Part shown: one piece after another, positions 1 through 11,479 of the stretch
How positions within the stretch are numbered: the stretch's first letter is position 1
Layout of the letters: each line of letters opens with the position of its first letter
Assembly: GCA_003439945.1 (NCBI GenBank)
Contig: QVRM01001440.1
Coordinates: 248,001 to 312,000, forward strand
Source of the DNA: Dermanyssus gallinae
Taxonomy: Eukaryota; Arthropoda; Arachnida; Mesostigmata; Dermanyssidae
Reading direction: 5' to 3'
Length of the DNA: 64,000 nucleotides
Position numbers and translations under genes: made by a program
The notes under the pieces: generated by a model
What the model was told of the DNA's origin: nothing
What the model saw: only the letters and a program-made list of their open reading frames with translations
The model's database searches: none

Positions 1-912
1 GCCTGGCGGATCAGTCTTGTCGACATTTTATTACTAGTTGTGAAATGAATAATATCATATAAATATCTGTATTTACGCTGACTCAATTCAACAATGTTTT
101 GACCGCGTGTCGCCGCAAACCGGAGAGATACAACGGAAGACGAATATGCCTGCAAAAGAACCAAGGCAATCAAGCATTTGCGTAAGGAATAAGACACGTA
201 GTCAGTAGATCGCTGTCGGTACATTGCAAAAAATTCTAAAGCGGGCTTTTTGTTTCAACTCAATTGATATTGTTTTGTTGTAGATTCGCTAGATCTAGCA
301 CTAGACGTGCATTACGGAAACCGTATAGCCTTGCAAAAATCTGATGGACTAACTAGTGGTCAATTGAGCAACCACGCAAACATACTGAAGACCTTAGAAA
401 GACAGGTCTTCAATATTGTGCAATAACTATTTGCCAGTGATTGATCTTCTTTTTTGATAAGCCAGATTATGAACTCGCACCGCACAAAAATCCAGACTTG
501 AGGGGCAAATTTAACACTGTGAGCGATCCGGAAAGGACTGGGGCAGACGGCTTAACACACTTTGTTGCCAACGGAACCGTAGAATGAAGACAGACGAAAA
601 TGCGCGGGTTCTTACATTCACTGATTCTTATTTATTATATTTCACGATACGCAAGAAAGCGATACGACAGCGCCGCCTCTCTTCGTATTATTATTATTAT
701 TATTATTATTATTGTTGCCTAGTTAGCTCACACTCTATGTCCCGGCGGTTAGCGCAAAGCTGACCACGCCGTCGGACTTCCCGGTCGCCGCCGGACTAAG
801 GGTTTGCAGAGTGCGCGTTACGCCGAACGCTCGAGGTAGCAAGAGAGTGACAAAATGGCGCGCATCCCCTTTTATACGGCCGGCGACCGGCAACGTGACA
901 GTGCACGAACGT

Positions 913-1010
913 GCAGTGGCGAGTTGTGGCTAACAGTGCAGTGGCGGGTTGTGACCAACAGTGCCGTGGCGGGTTGTGGCCGACAGTGCTGTAACGGGTT
1001 GTGGCCAACA
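913..1010. repeat. Minisatellite, about four units of 24-25 bp
   Basis: About four imperfect tandem copies of a unit containing GTGGCGGGTTGTGG followed by CAACAGTGC. The units differ by a few substitutions. Short open frames on both strands here are by-products of the repeat. Confidence 0.8.
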
Positions 1011-2356
1011 GGCAGAAATCACCATCATCATGGCGCGCTAATACAAACTTCTATTCGCGGCCATCCAATATGCAACACACTTGTTGAAACCTAGTGAGCT
1101 TTCTACAAAAATATTTGTCAATAAGCACAAGCCATGGATACTCCTATCGCAAGAAACAGCAAAGACTGTTTATCAATGACGTTATCAATAAATGATTCAA
1201 TAATAGAGAAGTAAATCATGTAATATACACTTCCGATTTGACTTCCGTAAATAGACTACGCTGAAACACGCAACATAAAACACCACTAAACGTCGAAATG
1301 TAAAGGACAGTAAAAGCCTTGTGCCGTTGGGGACCCGCCTGATCAGCTACGCAGACGCGGGAAGTGAGATCCCAGCCGATTAATGCAACTCGACGCCCAG
1401 ACCCAACCACAAAAGCAATGGAAAGCGTGCAAAGTCGTCGTACTACAGAGAAATCGCCGTTGACACGCCACTTCTTCGTTGCTCACGCCATTAGTAGCAG
1501 ACCGTCCTATTCCGCAATGCCTCACGAAAATGCCAATAGACAGTACTAAGTAAAATAAGCACTTGATGGCGATGTTATTTTAGAGCGCCTGACGCCGGAG
1601 TTTATTCTTAAGTGCATCGAACAAGTTACGCTATATGTATTAGTTTATTCATACCCGTTGTATAAATACGAACCGAAGAACGAGCTATCAACTACGCTTC
1701 CTAAAGTAATTAAATCAGTGCCACTGCTCTATGTTTTACATTTATTTATTAGGATCAGCATACAAAAGATAAAAGTAAAAGGCAGGAAACAACGAAGCAA
1801 TGTGTATAAACAATGTGTGTTTTTTATGGAAGTTTCGGAATTGCATAACGCATATGCGTCACTGAAAGCTGTCAGCAACTAGTATGGGACTTACAAACCT
1901 ACTGGGCCCGTATTCTACCCTCCACACCTGCAGGGTCGGATTGTGCGACATTTCTTTCACACCGTGAGCCAAACATATTGAGCATTTTAGTTGCTGTCAA
2001 CACTTAGTTCGGTTTCAGAGAGGGCCGCGAAACCAAGCTAGCGTTAAGCGACATCTATTGGAGCGAAAGGTGGCGCTATGCGGATTCTAAATTCCAACAA
2101 TTTTGCGGAGTCTATCCCGAATTAGCGTTGACATTTTTTTAAATGGTTTTTGTGTAATTTTAAGGCATAGATACTTAAACCAAATAAGCAGTGTCTCTTT
2201 AGATGCAACACCTGTAGTTGCAGAAGTTCGTCGTAGCACTAGATTCACTCTGTTTTATTTTATACACCGGCTCCATTGCTCTAACTGCCTAGATGTTAGA
2301 CAAGACGAAACCAGTAATATTTCAAGCCCATCTACGTTCCGTTCGTGTAGCCGATA

Positions 2357-2427
2357 GAAAAATTTAACTAAGCGAGTGTCGCTTCCTACAGTAAAATTTA
2401 ACTAAGCGAGTATCGCTTCCTACAGTG
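2357..2427. repeat. Tandem duplication of about 35 bp
   Basis: Two adjacent, nearly identical copies of a unit containing TTTAACTAAGCGAG and CGCTTCCTACAGT, differing at one position (GTGTCG versus GTATCG). No coding function is seen. Confidence 0.85.
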
Positions 2428-2879
2428 AAGTCTGTCACCGTTTTCGGGCTTCCAACGCAACTGTACCTAAAATTCGGAAAGTCTTGCTAGGAACCCGGCA
2501 TTACAACGTAAGACTGTTACCGCTTGCTTGAGTTACCTTCCGCTGCAAGTTGCGCTATTGTTCATAAATTCCATACTAAGCTATTGTATGAGGCGGAACC
2601 TTTAAACATTTTAAGAGTAAATGCAGATAATTCGGAACGACGCACCTAGGCCTGAGGCTGGTTTTACATTTGGCCAAACTCGATTCCCTGAGCACGTGGC
2701 GCGTACTCAGCGTAAACGACCTCCTCACAGCTAACACGACCACAAACGTTTTTTAGTGACCTAATGTAAGCTAGGTTAAATAATAAACTGGCTTTCTTAA
2801 ATGTGTCACAATAGTGTTATAGAGCCAAAGTGGTAATAAATGCGGCCAGCACATTGCATCTCGTCACAGAACGGTCTAT

Positions 2880-3262
2880 CTACAACGCGGGCTGCGTATT
2901 GCTATTGCGATCGCATGGAACAAGCTCCTTTCCTTGGCCGGAGAAGCAGAGACGATACACCTTTTCAAGCACACCGTCAGTACATAACTTATTAGGTGCT
3001 GAGCTGTGCCCAAGAGTCCAAACAAGATAGGGACGTCTCAGGAACGTGTCTTCCACCAACTTTCTGTATTTACACAGATAAAGCTTCCAAACAGGAGAGC
3101 AATATGTAAGTTTAAGAAGATCAAAATACTTATAAAGCGAATGTACACATAAGGAGCCGTTAAGATAAAACAACGGAAAATAGTGTTTATAATGCGATGA
3201 TGCCTCCGCAACCTTGGTAATGTAAAGGCTAAAATTAAGATCAGGCGTAATATGAATTCCTA
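2880..3262 (-). mobile_element. CR1-like LINE reverse transcriptase C-terminal fragment
   Basis: A minus-strand open stretch reads LGIHITPDLNFSLYI, then LTYCSPVWKLYLCKY and a following LVEDTFLRR. This is the post-catalytic end of CR1/L2/jockey-type reverse transcriptases, whose family pattern is a phrase like CSPVWSPYL followed by a VQ..F.R stretch. It parallels the fragment at 60780-61620, which reads ILYCSPVWSPYLCKH. It is truncated on both sides and immediately flanks gene A exon 3. A TA microsatellite (about 3262-3290) sits between them. Confidence 0.65.
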
Positions 3263-3290
3263 GGTATATATATATATATATATATATAGA
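3262..3290. repeat. TA dinucleotide microsatellite
   Basis: Uninterrupted TA run just downstream (in the minus-strand sense) of gene A exon 3. Confidence 0.9.
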
Positions 3291-3307
3291 ATATACGAAC
3301 GACTTAC

Positions 3308-3538
3308 CCGTGAAAGAAGTATTCATCCACGGTGGGATTTACAAAGAGGCTTTTCTTTCGGATTTCGGAGCGTGACGTGCCGTCCAGATTAAAGTGGATT
3401 ATGGCAGCAAAGTTGACAGTTGCAATTTTGTCCTTCAGGGTGCCATTTGACAGATCTGGCTCAAAAATGAACTGCGGCTTGTTTCTATACTCTAAGTAAC
3501 CGTTGCCGTAACCTAGATTCTTCTTTATGTGTACGATC
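3308..3538 (-). CDS. Gene A coding exon 3 (ectodomain)
   Basis: Acceptor TTTGCACAG, donor CACGG|GTAAGT. Encodes a segment containing FIFEPDLSNGTLKDKIATVN, the CD36-family stretch whose consensus is like FDPELSNGSLDD.ITTLN. It ends DEYFFHG, equivalent to KKYFFAG at the end of gene B exon 3. 231 nt; entry and exit phases both match gene B. Confidence 0.9.
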
Positions 3539-3738
3539 CTGTGCAAAGTCCACGCAAATGAAAATTCATTATATAATGCACGACAAAAAACGACAGCAAT
3601 TTATGCACGAAAATAATAACTGCAGATTATGTACGACAATTAGAATTGTATGACTGTAAAATCTTGTTGTGTCCAGAAATACTACGACTGTTTGTAGTTT
3701 TTTAGACTAACATAACGCTATCGCTGAAGGGGCATATG

Positions 3739-3788
<50 letters not shown>

Positions 3789-6700
3789 CTGCTGAACAAG
3801 GCAGTGAAGCAGACTGGAAAGAGAATAGCTTTATGGATATATTCATTAATACCTAAATCGGTGCAAAAAAATATAGTCGTCGGTACACCAAAGCCGTCAG
3901 CATTGCTGCTTGAACAAAGCAACACAATGGTACGCAAAGAGCCGGCTGAATTTCCACACACCCAGAACAAGGATTATTTGCTTCAGTCGGGGCGGAGCAC
4001 ACGTCTCTGCCGACCGCCGTCCCAGAATAAACGATTCTAGCGTTAAAATCGTCAGTCACCTCTTGCACCCTGTGGCCCTTATGCTTACTGGAACAGGCTG
4101 AAGCCATAGCAATTGCAAAGCTCCCCAAATAAACCCTTAAGATGTCCGCAGACTACATATGCGGCGCGACTTCCGAGAGCTGGAAGCAGCTATTATTACG
4201 GACACACTGAAGGACAAAGGTGCTTTGAAATAGCTCGATCTTCGCCTGCTGTATTGGCAGATCATGTGAATTTGAATGACGCGGGCTCACAGATGTTGGA
4301 ACAAAACACGTCAGACGATGGAAGGAACGTGAGTGATCCTGGTCGAGTCATCCAAGTGGCACTCGCTACTTCTGAGTACCCATGGTACTGATCCATAAAG
4401 CAGCACTTGAAATTAAGTGACCTCAACGGCTTAGAGCGGGTCAGTGAAATAGTGCTTGAGGGCTTACGCCTAATCGACGATAGGTGTGAGGTATTCTCGC
4501 TCTTAAGATACGCGCACAGATTTAACACCGTTGGTAAGGAAGCAGCTTCCAAACTTCAGAGAGGTACCCGAAGACAGTTTGGAACTACTGGGTGCGCTAC
4601 TCACGGAAGCGGCGGTAGAGGGGAGGCGCTCAGCAAGCCTTAGACGCGCAACCAGCATTGCGCTAACTGAGACACAGCCTCTCAACGCCCCGCTTAACGT
4701 ACCTTTTTGCAGTGCTCGCCAGCGTTCAGAAGGCGCGACTTATTACATCGTTTTGATGAGATACTCCGGGAGACCTTACAATGCCTGCTAAACGTTGATT
4801 TAAGAGACTTGTCTTGGACACAAACTGCATTGTCCTAAGTTAAGAAGCTTGTCGTCACCACCAGAGTGCATTGTGGTTTCTCGACTCCAAAGCGACCTAG
4901 AACGTCAGATTCCCGACAGCTCAGGGAGGGCACGTTGATAATCGTGCTTTGAACAAATAAGTGGCAAGTGGCTTCAAGCTTCTCGCCGCAGCTGGGAACG
5001 ATTTTGGACAACAACACACTCCCTATCGTTTCCCGCTTGCGGCTGGGGGAGGTAATTTGCGCACCCCACCCATGCAACCTATGCAGAGCACCAGTAAGCT
5101 AAACACGGCTGAACACGCCTTGCCGTGTCGCTATAGCGCTGGACGCCACTCACGTTACTTCGCCATCGAGACGTTATCTTTCGCGCTCTTCACTCGGCCT
5201 ACATTCCGGCAGTAAAAGAGCCTGTCGGAATGTAGGCCAGTCGGAAGAACTCTCACCCCCAGGGCTCGTGGTCGTGGTGTTACAGTGTCATGTACGCTGG
5301 ACAAAAGCTACATTCAAAACACTGAGTCGTGATGTGGGTGCGAGCGTCCGACTCGCAGAGAACCGAAAATTGACAAAATACCACGAATTAGCGTAGCAAT
5401 TTATAGTTCAGGCGATCGCCATAGAGACCTTTGGCTCGATCAGACCGGAGTCTATAAAATTTATTAGGCCGACTTAGCAGGCCGAATACCTGCAGCAGCG
5501 CATATCGATCGAGGTTCAGCGCGGCAACGCTGCGGCTGTGGAAGGGTCTCTTCCATCCGCCGCAAGGCTTCCGGAGATCCCGTAGAAACTGTTTTTATTC
5601 CCCATAATTGTTTGCTAATGACAATATATACATGTTAAACAGCAAACATAAAAAAATGTATATATATATATATATATATGTTAAGACGTGAAAGCAAGCC
5701 CCATAGAAGAATCGATCAACCTTCACAATTTGCCGGGCGTAGAAAATGGCCTATTAACGTGGGTTTGTTGCACATATGCAACAGCGTAGATGAGATGTTT
5801 TTTGAAGAGCAAACGGCGTTTTTTTGCCTAAGGAAGAGCTGCGTTCAGAAGCGACGGTGGGGGAGTGCCCGCCTTTCAAACGGAAGAAGGACCTTGCACA
5901 AGAAAAGGCACAGAAAGCAATATTGGTGGTGTGCGAGACAAGGGGTGTGCGTGCGGCACCATGCCAATACCGGGCCATGATAGTGTCTCAGTCTCTGCGG
6001 TTAAGCTACTAATGACGGAATACGCAGAAGCGGTAGCCGTCGCGGTAACTGAAATGTTTCAAACAGGCTTCCTACCTCCCGCAGACCTGGTCCTCATACC
6101 CAAGGATCCCGGATCCTACCGCCCATTCTGCCTACTCGGCTCCCGGGCTAAGGCATGATGGCACGTTCATGTTCATCAAATTTACGTCCTCCATGAAGGC
6201 ACGTTCATGTTCATCAAGTTCACGTCCATCATGAAGGCACGCTCACGGGACTGTGCGAAAGGGGGCGACCTGCTGTCCGACACTCAGCACGGGTTCGGTA
6301 AAGACACCTCAACCATCGGCGTCATATAGCGAATTCAGACAGAGGTCGAATTCCTACACGAGAACCGCTAAGAAGACGGGATCTCCCTCGCGATTTACTG
6401 GACGTCAAAAAATAGTTTAATAGCCTACCATGGAAAGTTACTCTGAAGAATCTCCACAGGAAAAGGTCCCATTTTACTTACGGAAGTTTATAGTCAACTA
6501 TCTACATGCTGTGGATCATAACATATGGCGACCTGCTACGGCTAAGGGATCTCCCCCCGATATTGACTTCCGACCTGACCAACCGATACACTAGAATTCG
6601 CCGCAAACAGGACTCGCCTACATCGGGCCCAGGTGCTCATCATAACGACTCCGTGGGACCTTAAGGTGGCCGAGCGTCGCCATTTATAGGAAAACCCTGG

Positions 6701-9346
6701 CCCCAAAACGAAACGGAAACGTCAGCGTACAACCGACCTCTGGCAGGTGGAATGGGACGGCCCACAACAGAGTGCTTCAGGCGCCAGCCGCCGTACTTGG
6801 ATCCCAAACATCAAAAGGTAGCTCAACCGACGGCAGGAGACCTAACATTCTACACGATCCAGGTCCTCACACGCCACGGGGACTTCCAGTCCTACCTGTT
6901 TAGAATCGGGAAGGCCCCTAGCCCCATGTGTGTCCATTGCGGCGAAGGACTCGCTGATACCCCGAAACACACCGCCTTAAGGTGTCCAGCATAGCCAGAG
7001 CAGCATCTACTTCGTACTGGAAAGAAGCGTCACAAGGTTTTGAGAACAGACTAAAGGAGAAGACAAGGGTCGCTCTCTCTCTTATTGCTCGCGCCTCCCT
7101 CGGCTCCTGGGGAACACACCTGCTAGTGGGTTGGAGCCCTACAATGTCGGCCCGGTAGAGAAGGATTTCAAGCTTAAATGTACTAACAAGTTTTAATGTC
7201 AATTTGTCGGAGATTTCTAACACCATTGTTAAAGAAACCGCCTATAGTTCCATTTATTAATTGTGACTAGTAGAGTACAGCTTGGGTGTCGGTGTTACTC
7301 TCAAGTATCTTAAGTTTTAGACCAATTCTAGTGCATGTCTGCTATCTTTATAATATATTAACTTTGGGCATAGACTTCTTCTCTGATAAAACGCATCACT
7401 CTTGTTTTTTGGACACATTGATGTTCAGCTTATTTTCGCAACAACATAGTGCAATTATGTATCAAGTAAAACTGGGGTTGCTGTCTCGATTTCCCCATAA
7501 AAAATAAGTTGTCTGCGTAAAACACACGGGGAGCTTTTTCATTTTTGAAAGCACTGCCCAAGGCCAGAGAGAATGAAGGGAACTTCTTGGCAATTGTGTG
7601 AGCCCCGTTCAAATTATGATACGTTGGCCGGCTAAAATATCTCGGATAGGGTCATAAATTCGGCCTTTAATGTTAACATCTATACGGAATGTAAGCCGGT
7701 AAATCCCCATAAGAACCTTGTACATTACCGCGCAAGTTTTTTGGCTTTGTGGTATTACCTTTCACTTAAAAAAATTGCTGCAAAAAACTTTGCCATCATT
7801 AGTTCGAGATTGCGTCTTACTTACAACAGGTGTTTTACATCACAGTGAGAGTAGGGATGGTTACAGTAATCGCAGCTTTGCAATATTCGTTAATAATCTG
7901 GTCAGGTCCGGCAGAATTTCCATCTTTTCCTATCATGATACCCTAAAAGACCTCCTCCTCTGTGAAATCACTCCACAGCAATACTGAACACACCTTTCTC
8001 CAAGAGATGTAGCAAGTGGCCACGTACAAAACACTCGCCGCAGCTGGGAATGAACTTTAAAGTCCATATCTGAATTAGCTTACATATAAGTAGCCCGGAA
8101 GTTGCTAAAATAAAGATGATTTTTTTTAAACCACATATTTTGCTGCACCATATTCAATCCGCATAGGCGATCTTACCTCACCGTCACCACTCTGCGAACA
8201 CGCTTTCTTGAAATAGACGACGTCATTACTAATTCACCGATAGGTAAGAATCTGCCGCCATTCCCAAATATTCTGCCTTTAACACAAGCCTTCGAAAATG
8301 TGTTCTTTCGCGTAGTTTTGTTTTCACAGGGGACGCCCCCTGTTAATATTTTTATTTACTTCTTTCGTGTCAAAATCAGTGCACTACGTTATAATTTCTG
8401 AATATTTATTTGTATTTTTAATACTACATTATCATTCTCTTCAGAATTATTATTATCTATTTAAGTGTTCCAGCATACTCGCAAGTTTTGATGAATACAG
8501 CTATATGTTTTATTCGTTTATTCAATCTATTGTTTAAACAACACATGATAAGCGTACAAAATCGCCTACAAAACGTGTCTAGCAAAGTATGACACTAATT
8601 TAAGACTAAAAAAACAGCAAATAATTATCAAAGAAATTAACGCGTGCGTTAGTCTGCATACATTTGTACCATATTAAATTAATAACCTTAGGAGAACTAA
8701 CCTGAATACATAAGGTCCGAGTTCCTGCACGATAGGTATGTGATGTTTGCTTACAAGCTCTTCTAGATTAGTGAGATTAAATATGTAGAGTGATTGATAG
8801 GAATAGATTGGAAAATTGAACAAGGTTCTGTGTAGCAGAGAATTCTCCACAAGAGGCCCAGGCCGTTCTTGCTGTATTTCTCTCAACGTCCAAAATAATA
8901 TACCAAAGTCTATTAGCAGCAAAATGACAACCGCAACTGCAATTTCAAAAACACATTAAACAGATATAACAAACTAAGTCACGTATCTAATAAGCTTTTT
9001 GACGCATCAACAATACACATGTTACTTATTATAATTCGAGAGATTATTAAGAGATGTTTCGTATACGACGGTCTTTCACATTGACCAAAAGGATCAAAGC
9101 CGCACCAAGAGAGGCAGACGAGATAGTCCAGTTCTAAGTTTTGGTTAATAGTCATGAGCAAATAGGATAAAACACAGTGCTAATTTACTTCCACTTTTAG
9201 AGGTAACTGCTATAATAGGTCATTTGATTGACATCCTCAGCGCATAGTCGGACTAGCTCACGCTTTCAAGCGTCTGCGCTTCGTTAGCACTCACGTTCGT
9301 TGCTTGAGTATATTGTCATCATATTTTCGGGCTGACTCTCAGCCAT
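3308..9346 (-). CDS. Gene A: CD36/SCARB-family scavenger receptor, 5' part (three exons)
   Basis: Coding exons on the minus strand are 9346-9295, 8936-8702 and 3538-3308, with GT donors and AG acceptors at every junction and intron phases 1, 2 and 2. The product starts MAESQPENMMTIYSSNE, then a hydrophobic helix (AVVILLLIDFGILFW), then the start of the CD36 ectodomain with LYIFNLTNLEEL, the family signature ELGPYVFR, and FEPDLSNGTLKDKIATVNF. CD36 proteins are membrane receptors or lipid transporters with two membrane helices and a large glycosylated outer domain that binds lipids, lipoproteins or modified ligands. The order and phase of these exons match gene B exactly, so the two are paralogues. 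Everything from the tunnel region to the C-terminal helix is missing; it is either left of the window or lost, so functionality cannot be judged. The specific ligand is unknown. Confidence 0.85.
3730..3786. repeat. TA dinucleotide microsatellite
   Basis: Two near-perfect TA blocks separated by ACATA, inside gene A intron 2. Confidence 0.9.
3790..5640. other. Gene A intron 2, no gene recognised
   Basis: Short open frames on both strands with no family resemblance that I can defend. A weak endonuclease-like phrase (DDFNARI, minus strand near 4050) could be LINE debris but is too short to call. The stretch also contains the palindrome at 5196-5238. Confidence 0.5.
5196..5238. repeat. Short inverted repeat (hairpin)
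   Basis: Perfect 13-bp arms GGCCTACATTCCG and CGGAATGTAGGCC separated by 17 bp. It could form a hairpin or be a transposon end. No flanking target duplication was noticed. Confidence 0.8.
5655..5680. repeat. TA dinucleotide microsatellite
   Basis: TA run adjoining the left end of the R1-like remnant. Confidence 0.85.
5860..7150 (+). mobile_element. R1-clade LINE remnant (RT pieces and C-terminal CCHC domain)
   Basis: Degenerate ORF2 of an R1-type non-LTR retrotransposon, running antisense inside gene A intron 2. Near 6080-6140 it reads PADLVLIPKDPGSYRPFCLL, the RT entry motif. Near 6275 it reads LSDTQHGFGKDTSTIG, the next RT motif. The catalytic YADD region is lost. At 6830-6990 the C-terminal domain reads LTRHGDFQSYLFRIGKAPSP followed by CVHCGEGLADTPKHTALRCP, a zinc-knuckle pattern shared with copies at 53.8-54.1 kb and 58.8-58.9 kb. 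The 3' end near 7125 (CTAGTGGGTTGGAGCCCTACA) recurs at other R1 tails in the window. Frameshifts, stops and an internal duplication (6158-6237) show it is dead. Confidence 0.75.
6158..6237. repeat. Tandem duplication of about 40 bp inside the R1 remnant
   Basis: Two imperfect adjacent copies of a unit containing AGGCACGTTCATGTTCATCAA followed by a TTTACGTCC or TTCACGTCC variant. It breaks the reverse transcriptase frame. Confidence 0.8.
7150..8700. other. Gene A intron 2, right part
   Basis: AT-rich sequence with scattered short frames. No element or exon recognised. Confidence 0.5.
8702..8936 (-). CDS. Gene A coding exon 2 (membrane helix and start of ectodomain)
   Basis: Acceptor GAAATTGCAG, then two bases completing the split codon, then 77 codons; ends TATTCAG|GTTAGT (phase 2). 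It carries the N-terminal transmembrane helix and ends in the CD36 signature GPYVFR. Length is 235 nt against 238 nt for gene B exon 2. Several sequon-like sites (NLT) are present. Confidence 0.9.
9295..9346 (-). CDS. Gene A coding exon 1 (N-terminal tail)
   Basis: Encodes a 17-residue cytoplasmic leader and the first base of a Leu codon, ending at the donor GAAC|GTGAGT (phase 1). I chose the ATG at 9346 because it gives a short polar leader before the membrane helix of exon 2. The frame is open further upstream, but only through a SINE. A Met-Met pair lies at residues 9-10 as alternative starts. Confidence 0.75.
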
Positions 9347-9364
9347 CAATAACCGTTCACCATA

Positions 9365-9487
9365 TTTGGTTTTGCATTGCTTCGTAAAACGAAGCCCATA
9401 AATACAAATGCGCAACGGTGGGGGTCGAATCCGTGCACATACGTGTCTTCTCCGGTCGCAAACCTCACGCGAATGCACCACGTCGCC
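9365..9487 (-). mobile_element. tRNA-derived SINE copy 1
   Basis: Read on the minus strand it contains CGTGGTGCATTCGCGTG, CGACCGGAGAAGACAC, a B-box-like GGATTCGACCCCCACCG and GCGCATTTGTATTT. The same order and spacing recur on the plus strand at 30945-31065. The internal promoter-like B box is the mark of tRNA-derived SINEs. This copy ends about 20 bp upstream of the gene A start codon, in the same transcriptional orientation. Confidence 0.7.
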
Positions 9488-9654
9488 GAGTTCGGCATTT
9501 GTAGGGCTAGCACTAGCTCTTGTACTATAGCAGAGTATACTTGTATAATTGCCACATCGGATCCACCCCTGTGTTAATGTTGAGCGCTAAGTCCAGAAAT
9601 ATCGATGGACCCGCAGACTTTCCATTAAACATTCCTCCACTGGTTACGCTAGAC

Positions 9655-10060
9655 GTATATGAAGAAAATTGACAAGACGACAGTGAATACGTGCGTGTTA
9701 TGCACATCAGGAGAACCTAACACCGCGTCCTCATACGCGATGGCTGGGAAATCAACAGCGAAGATTATCGCAAGGATAATGACAACCCCCACCGACTGGG
9801 CGGAGGGGATCTCCTTCTTAGGCTCCATCATGAGGCAGAAGACAAGTCTAGAGGATGCTCGGAGGACACGCTTCCGGCCAAGTCAACCTACCCTGGGAGT
9901 GATTCGTGAAGACTCACCCTCAGTTCGCGAGGTTCCCGTAGATCTAGGAAAAGGTTGAAGCATGAGGCTCCCTTCTTCTAGGCTCGAGGTACTGTCACAT
10001 AATTTCGAACTGGGAGGGGGTGGGAAAGATAGTTTTTAGTGGGTACACGTTCGGCAATGG
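9655..10060 (+). mobile_element. R1-clade LINE 3' remnant
   Basis: An open stretch reads NTCVLCTSGEPN and later TPTDWAEGISFLGSIMRQKT then LEDARR. It lines up with the C-terminal end of the copy at 58518-59312 (ICVICSSGDADD, then TNWTKGRRYLDTTMRKK, LEAVRR). The zinc-knuckle His and last Cys are decayed. The tail GTTTTTAGTGGGTACACG near 10030 resembles other R1 3' ends in this window. Confidence 0.6.
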
Positions 10061-11070
10061 ATTGAATCACATACTATCCGCCCGAGTCGAGCCCCACACT
10101 ATGCATCAAAAACATCGATGGATGTGCGGAAAAGTATTTCCCCCTCCTTAAAAAAGTTTGCCTAATGAGTGGGCGGAGAAAAAGTACGTATTGGTTCTTC
10201 CACAAAAACCACTAGAGAAGCAAGTCGGGGGGCCAGTCTAGACCACCGCTTCAGCCTAGGAGTGGAGGAATACGTACTTGGTGATCCCACACCACTCACT
10301 GGAGAGGGCCAGTTGTGTAGATGCATCATACTTTCTGAAAGCCCTTACGAAGAAAGAAAGCTTAAACACTTAAACGGGGTTTTGGCTGCGACCAACTGCA
10401 GGCTTTGTATAAATAATAAGAAACATACAATGTTGCACATTAGAGATAATGCACTAAGCGGAAATAAGCTAATGATGTGCATCTATTCGACCTGAGCCGT
10501 CGCACGCAAGCGGAGCTCATAAAAAAACGGAAACGCTCCCCCCCGCCTCGACCCGCGGTGCGACGGACGCGGCCTAGCCCACAAGGCACAAATATTAGTG
10601 TGTAAAGTTTTTGGGAAGTTTCTGTGGAAAAATGACTACATTTGAGTACAGAGAAGTGTTTGGCTATAACGGCCGATTCAAATAGGTACACACACCGCCA
10701 GGCAGACAAAAAAGACATGATTATCTGCAAGATGTATGGTCGTACAAGAATTACGTAATATAACAAAGTAGCAAATCGCTCTACGGCAATAGATGCCAGC
10801 CTCCACCGAGAGTATCATGTCCACCAACGCCAACACGCCCAAAGCCACAAACCAGCCCATTAACGAGCGCTCGGTAAGTCGAAAGAGTACATTCAAAATC
10901 TTGTGTAAAAAGTGCTCAACTGCGGTTCGTGTTACCCCTGAATTATCCTTTTGCCTACCACAGCCACTGTGCGAAAGTCAGCGCGGCCGGTATTAGAAAA
11001 GCAACAACTGAGATCAAACGAATCTTAATCGGACTTTATCCTAACCTGTTCAATCTTTCCAAGTCGACAT
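10060..11070. other. Intergenic, no gene recognised
   Basis: A hydrophobic minus-strand frame (WFVALGVLALVDMILSVEAG, near 10800-10870) lies opposite a plus-strand frame that ends at a consensus donor (CTCG|GTAAGT at 10873). Neither could be joined to gene A or B with the right phase, so no exon is called. Confidence 0.4.
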
Positions 11071-11084
11071 CAACCATGAACACA

Positions 11085-11285
11085 AGGAGATCACACACAC
11101 AACTTCTCGTCTTGTCTGCAGTTTCATGTAACCAATCTCGTTTTTCACAATGAAATCTCGGTGCCACATATTGGAACAAGCTTCCCCCAGATGTGCGCGC
11201 AACCTTTTATTTGGCAATATTCAAACAAAATGCTAAACAATATTATTTGGGTACCTTACTCTAATATCAGCCGAATACGAAAATA
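11085..11285 (+). mobile_element. CR1/jockey-like LINE 3' terminus
   Basis: After a stop the frame reads NLGATYWNKLPPDVR then YLAIFKQNAKQYYLG, the typical end of CR1/jockey reverse transcriptases (pattern: WN.LP, then FK..L..Y). AATAAA lies at about 11388. Only the last ~65 residues are recognisable. Confidence 0.65.
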
Positions 11286-11479
11286 ATCGTAATGATAAGA
11301 AGACATGCAATATAAACACTCCTTACTAGCCTTTGATGGCTTCGAGGAGCTGTGAACCTCTGTACAAATGTAAACCACTCATGAGAATAATAAAACCTAA
11401 ATATCTATGTACTTTCAAAAGTGCACTACGTCACAAATTGCGCTCTTCAAATAAATGAATGTGTATTGTAAAATAGCAA

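Larger units (their letters stand above)
1..2870. other. No gene recognised
   Basis: AT-rich non-coding sequence. It holds an ATT trinucleotide run (about 689-711), a short minisatellite (about 913-1010) and a 35-bp tandem duplication (about 2357-2427). If gene A, transcribed leftwards, is complete, its remaining exons should lie here or beyond position 1. I looked for an exon resembling gene B exon 4 on the minus strand and did not find one. Confidence 0.6.

Noticed and set aside
913..1010. CRISPR-like direct repeats
   Set aside because: The units are adjacent and lack unique spacers, and the genome is eukaryotic. It is a minisatellite.
3853..4128. Minus-strand frame with DDFNARI as an RTE-type endonuclease
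   Set aside because: Only a short phrase agrees and no second endonuclease motif is found nearby.
10678..10896. Hydrophobic minus-strand frame near gene A, looking like a CD36 N-terminal membrane helix exon
   Set aside because: A phase-compatible junction to 8936 would give two membrane helices in a row, while the exon at 9346-9295 gives a clean leader with a consensus donor. The strand opposite has a strong donor, so the hydrophobic frame may be incidental.
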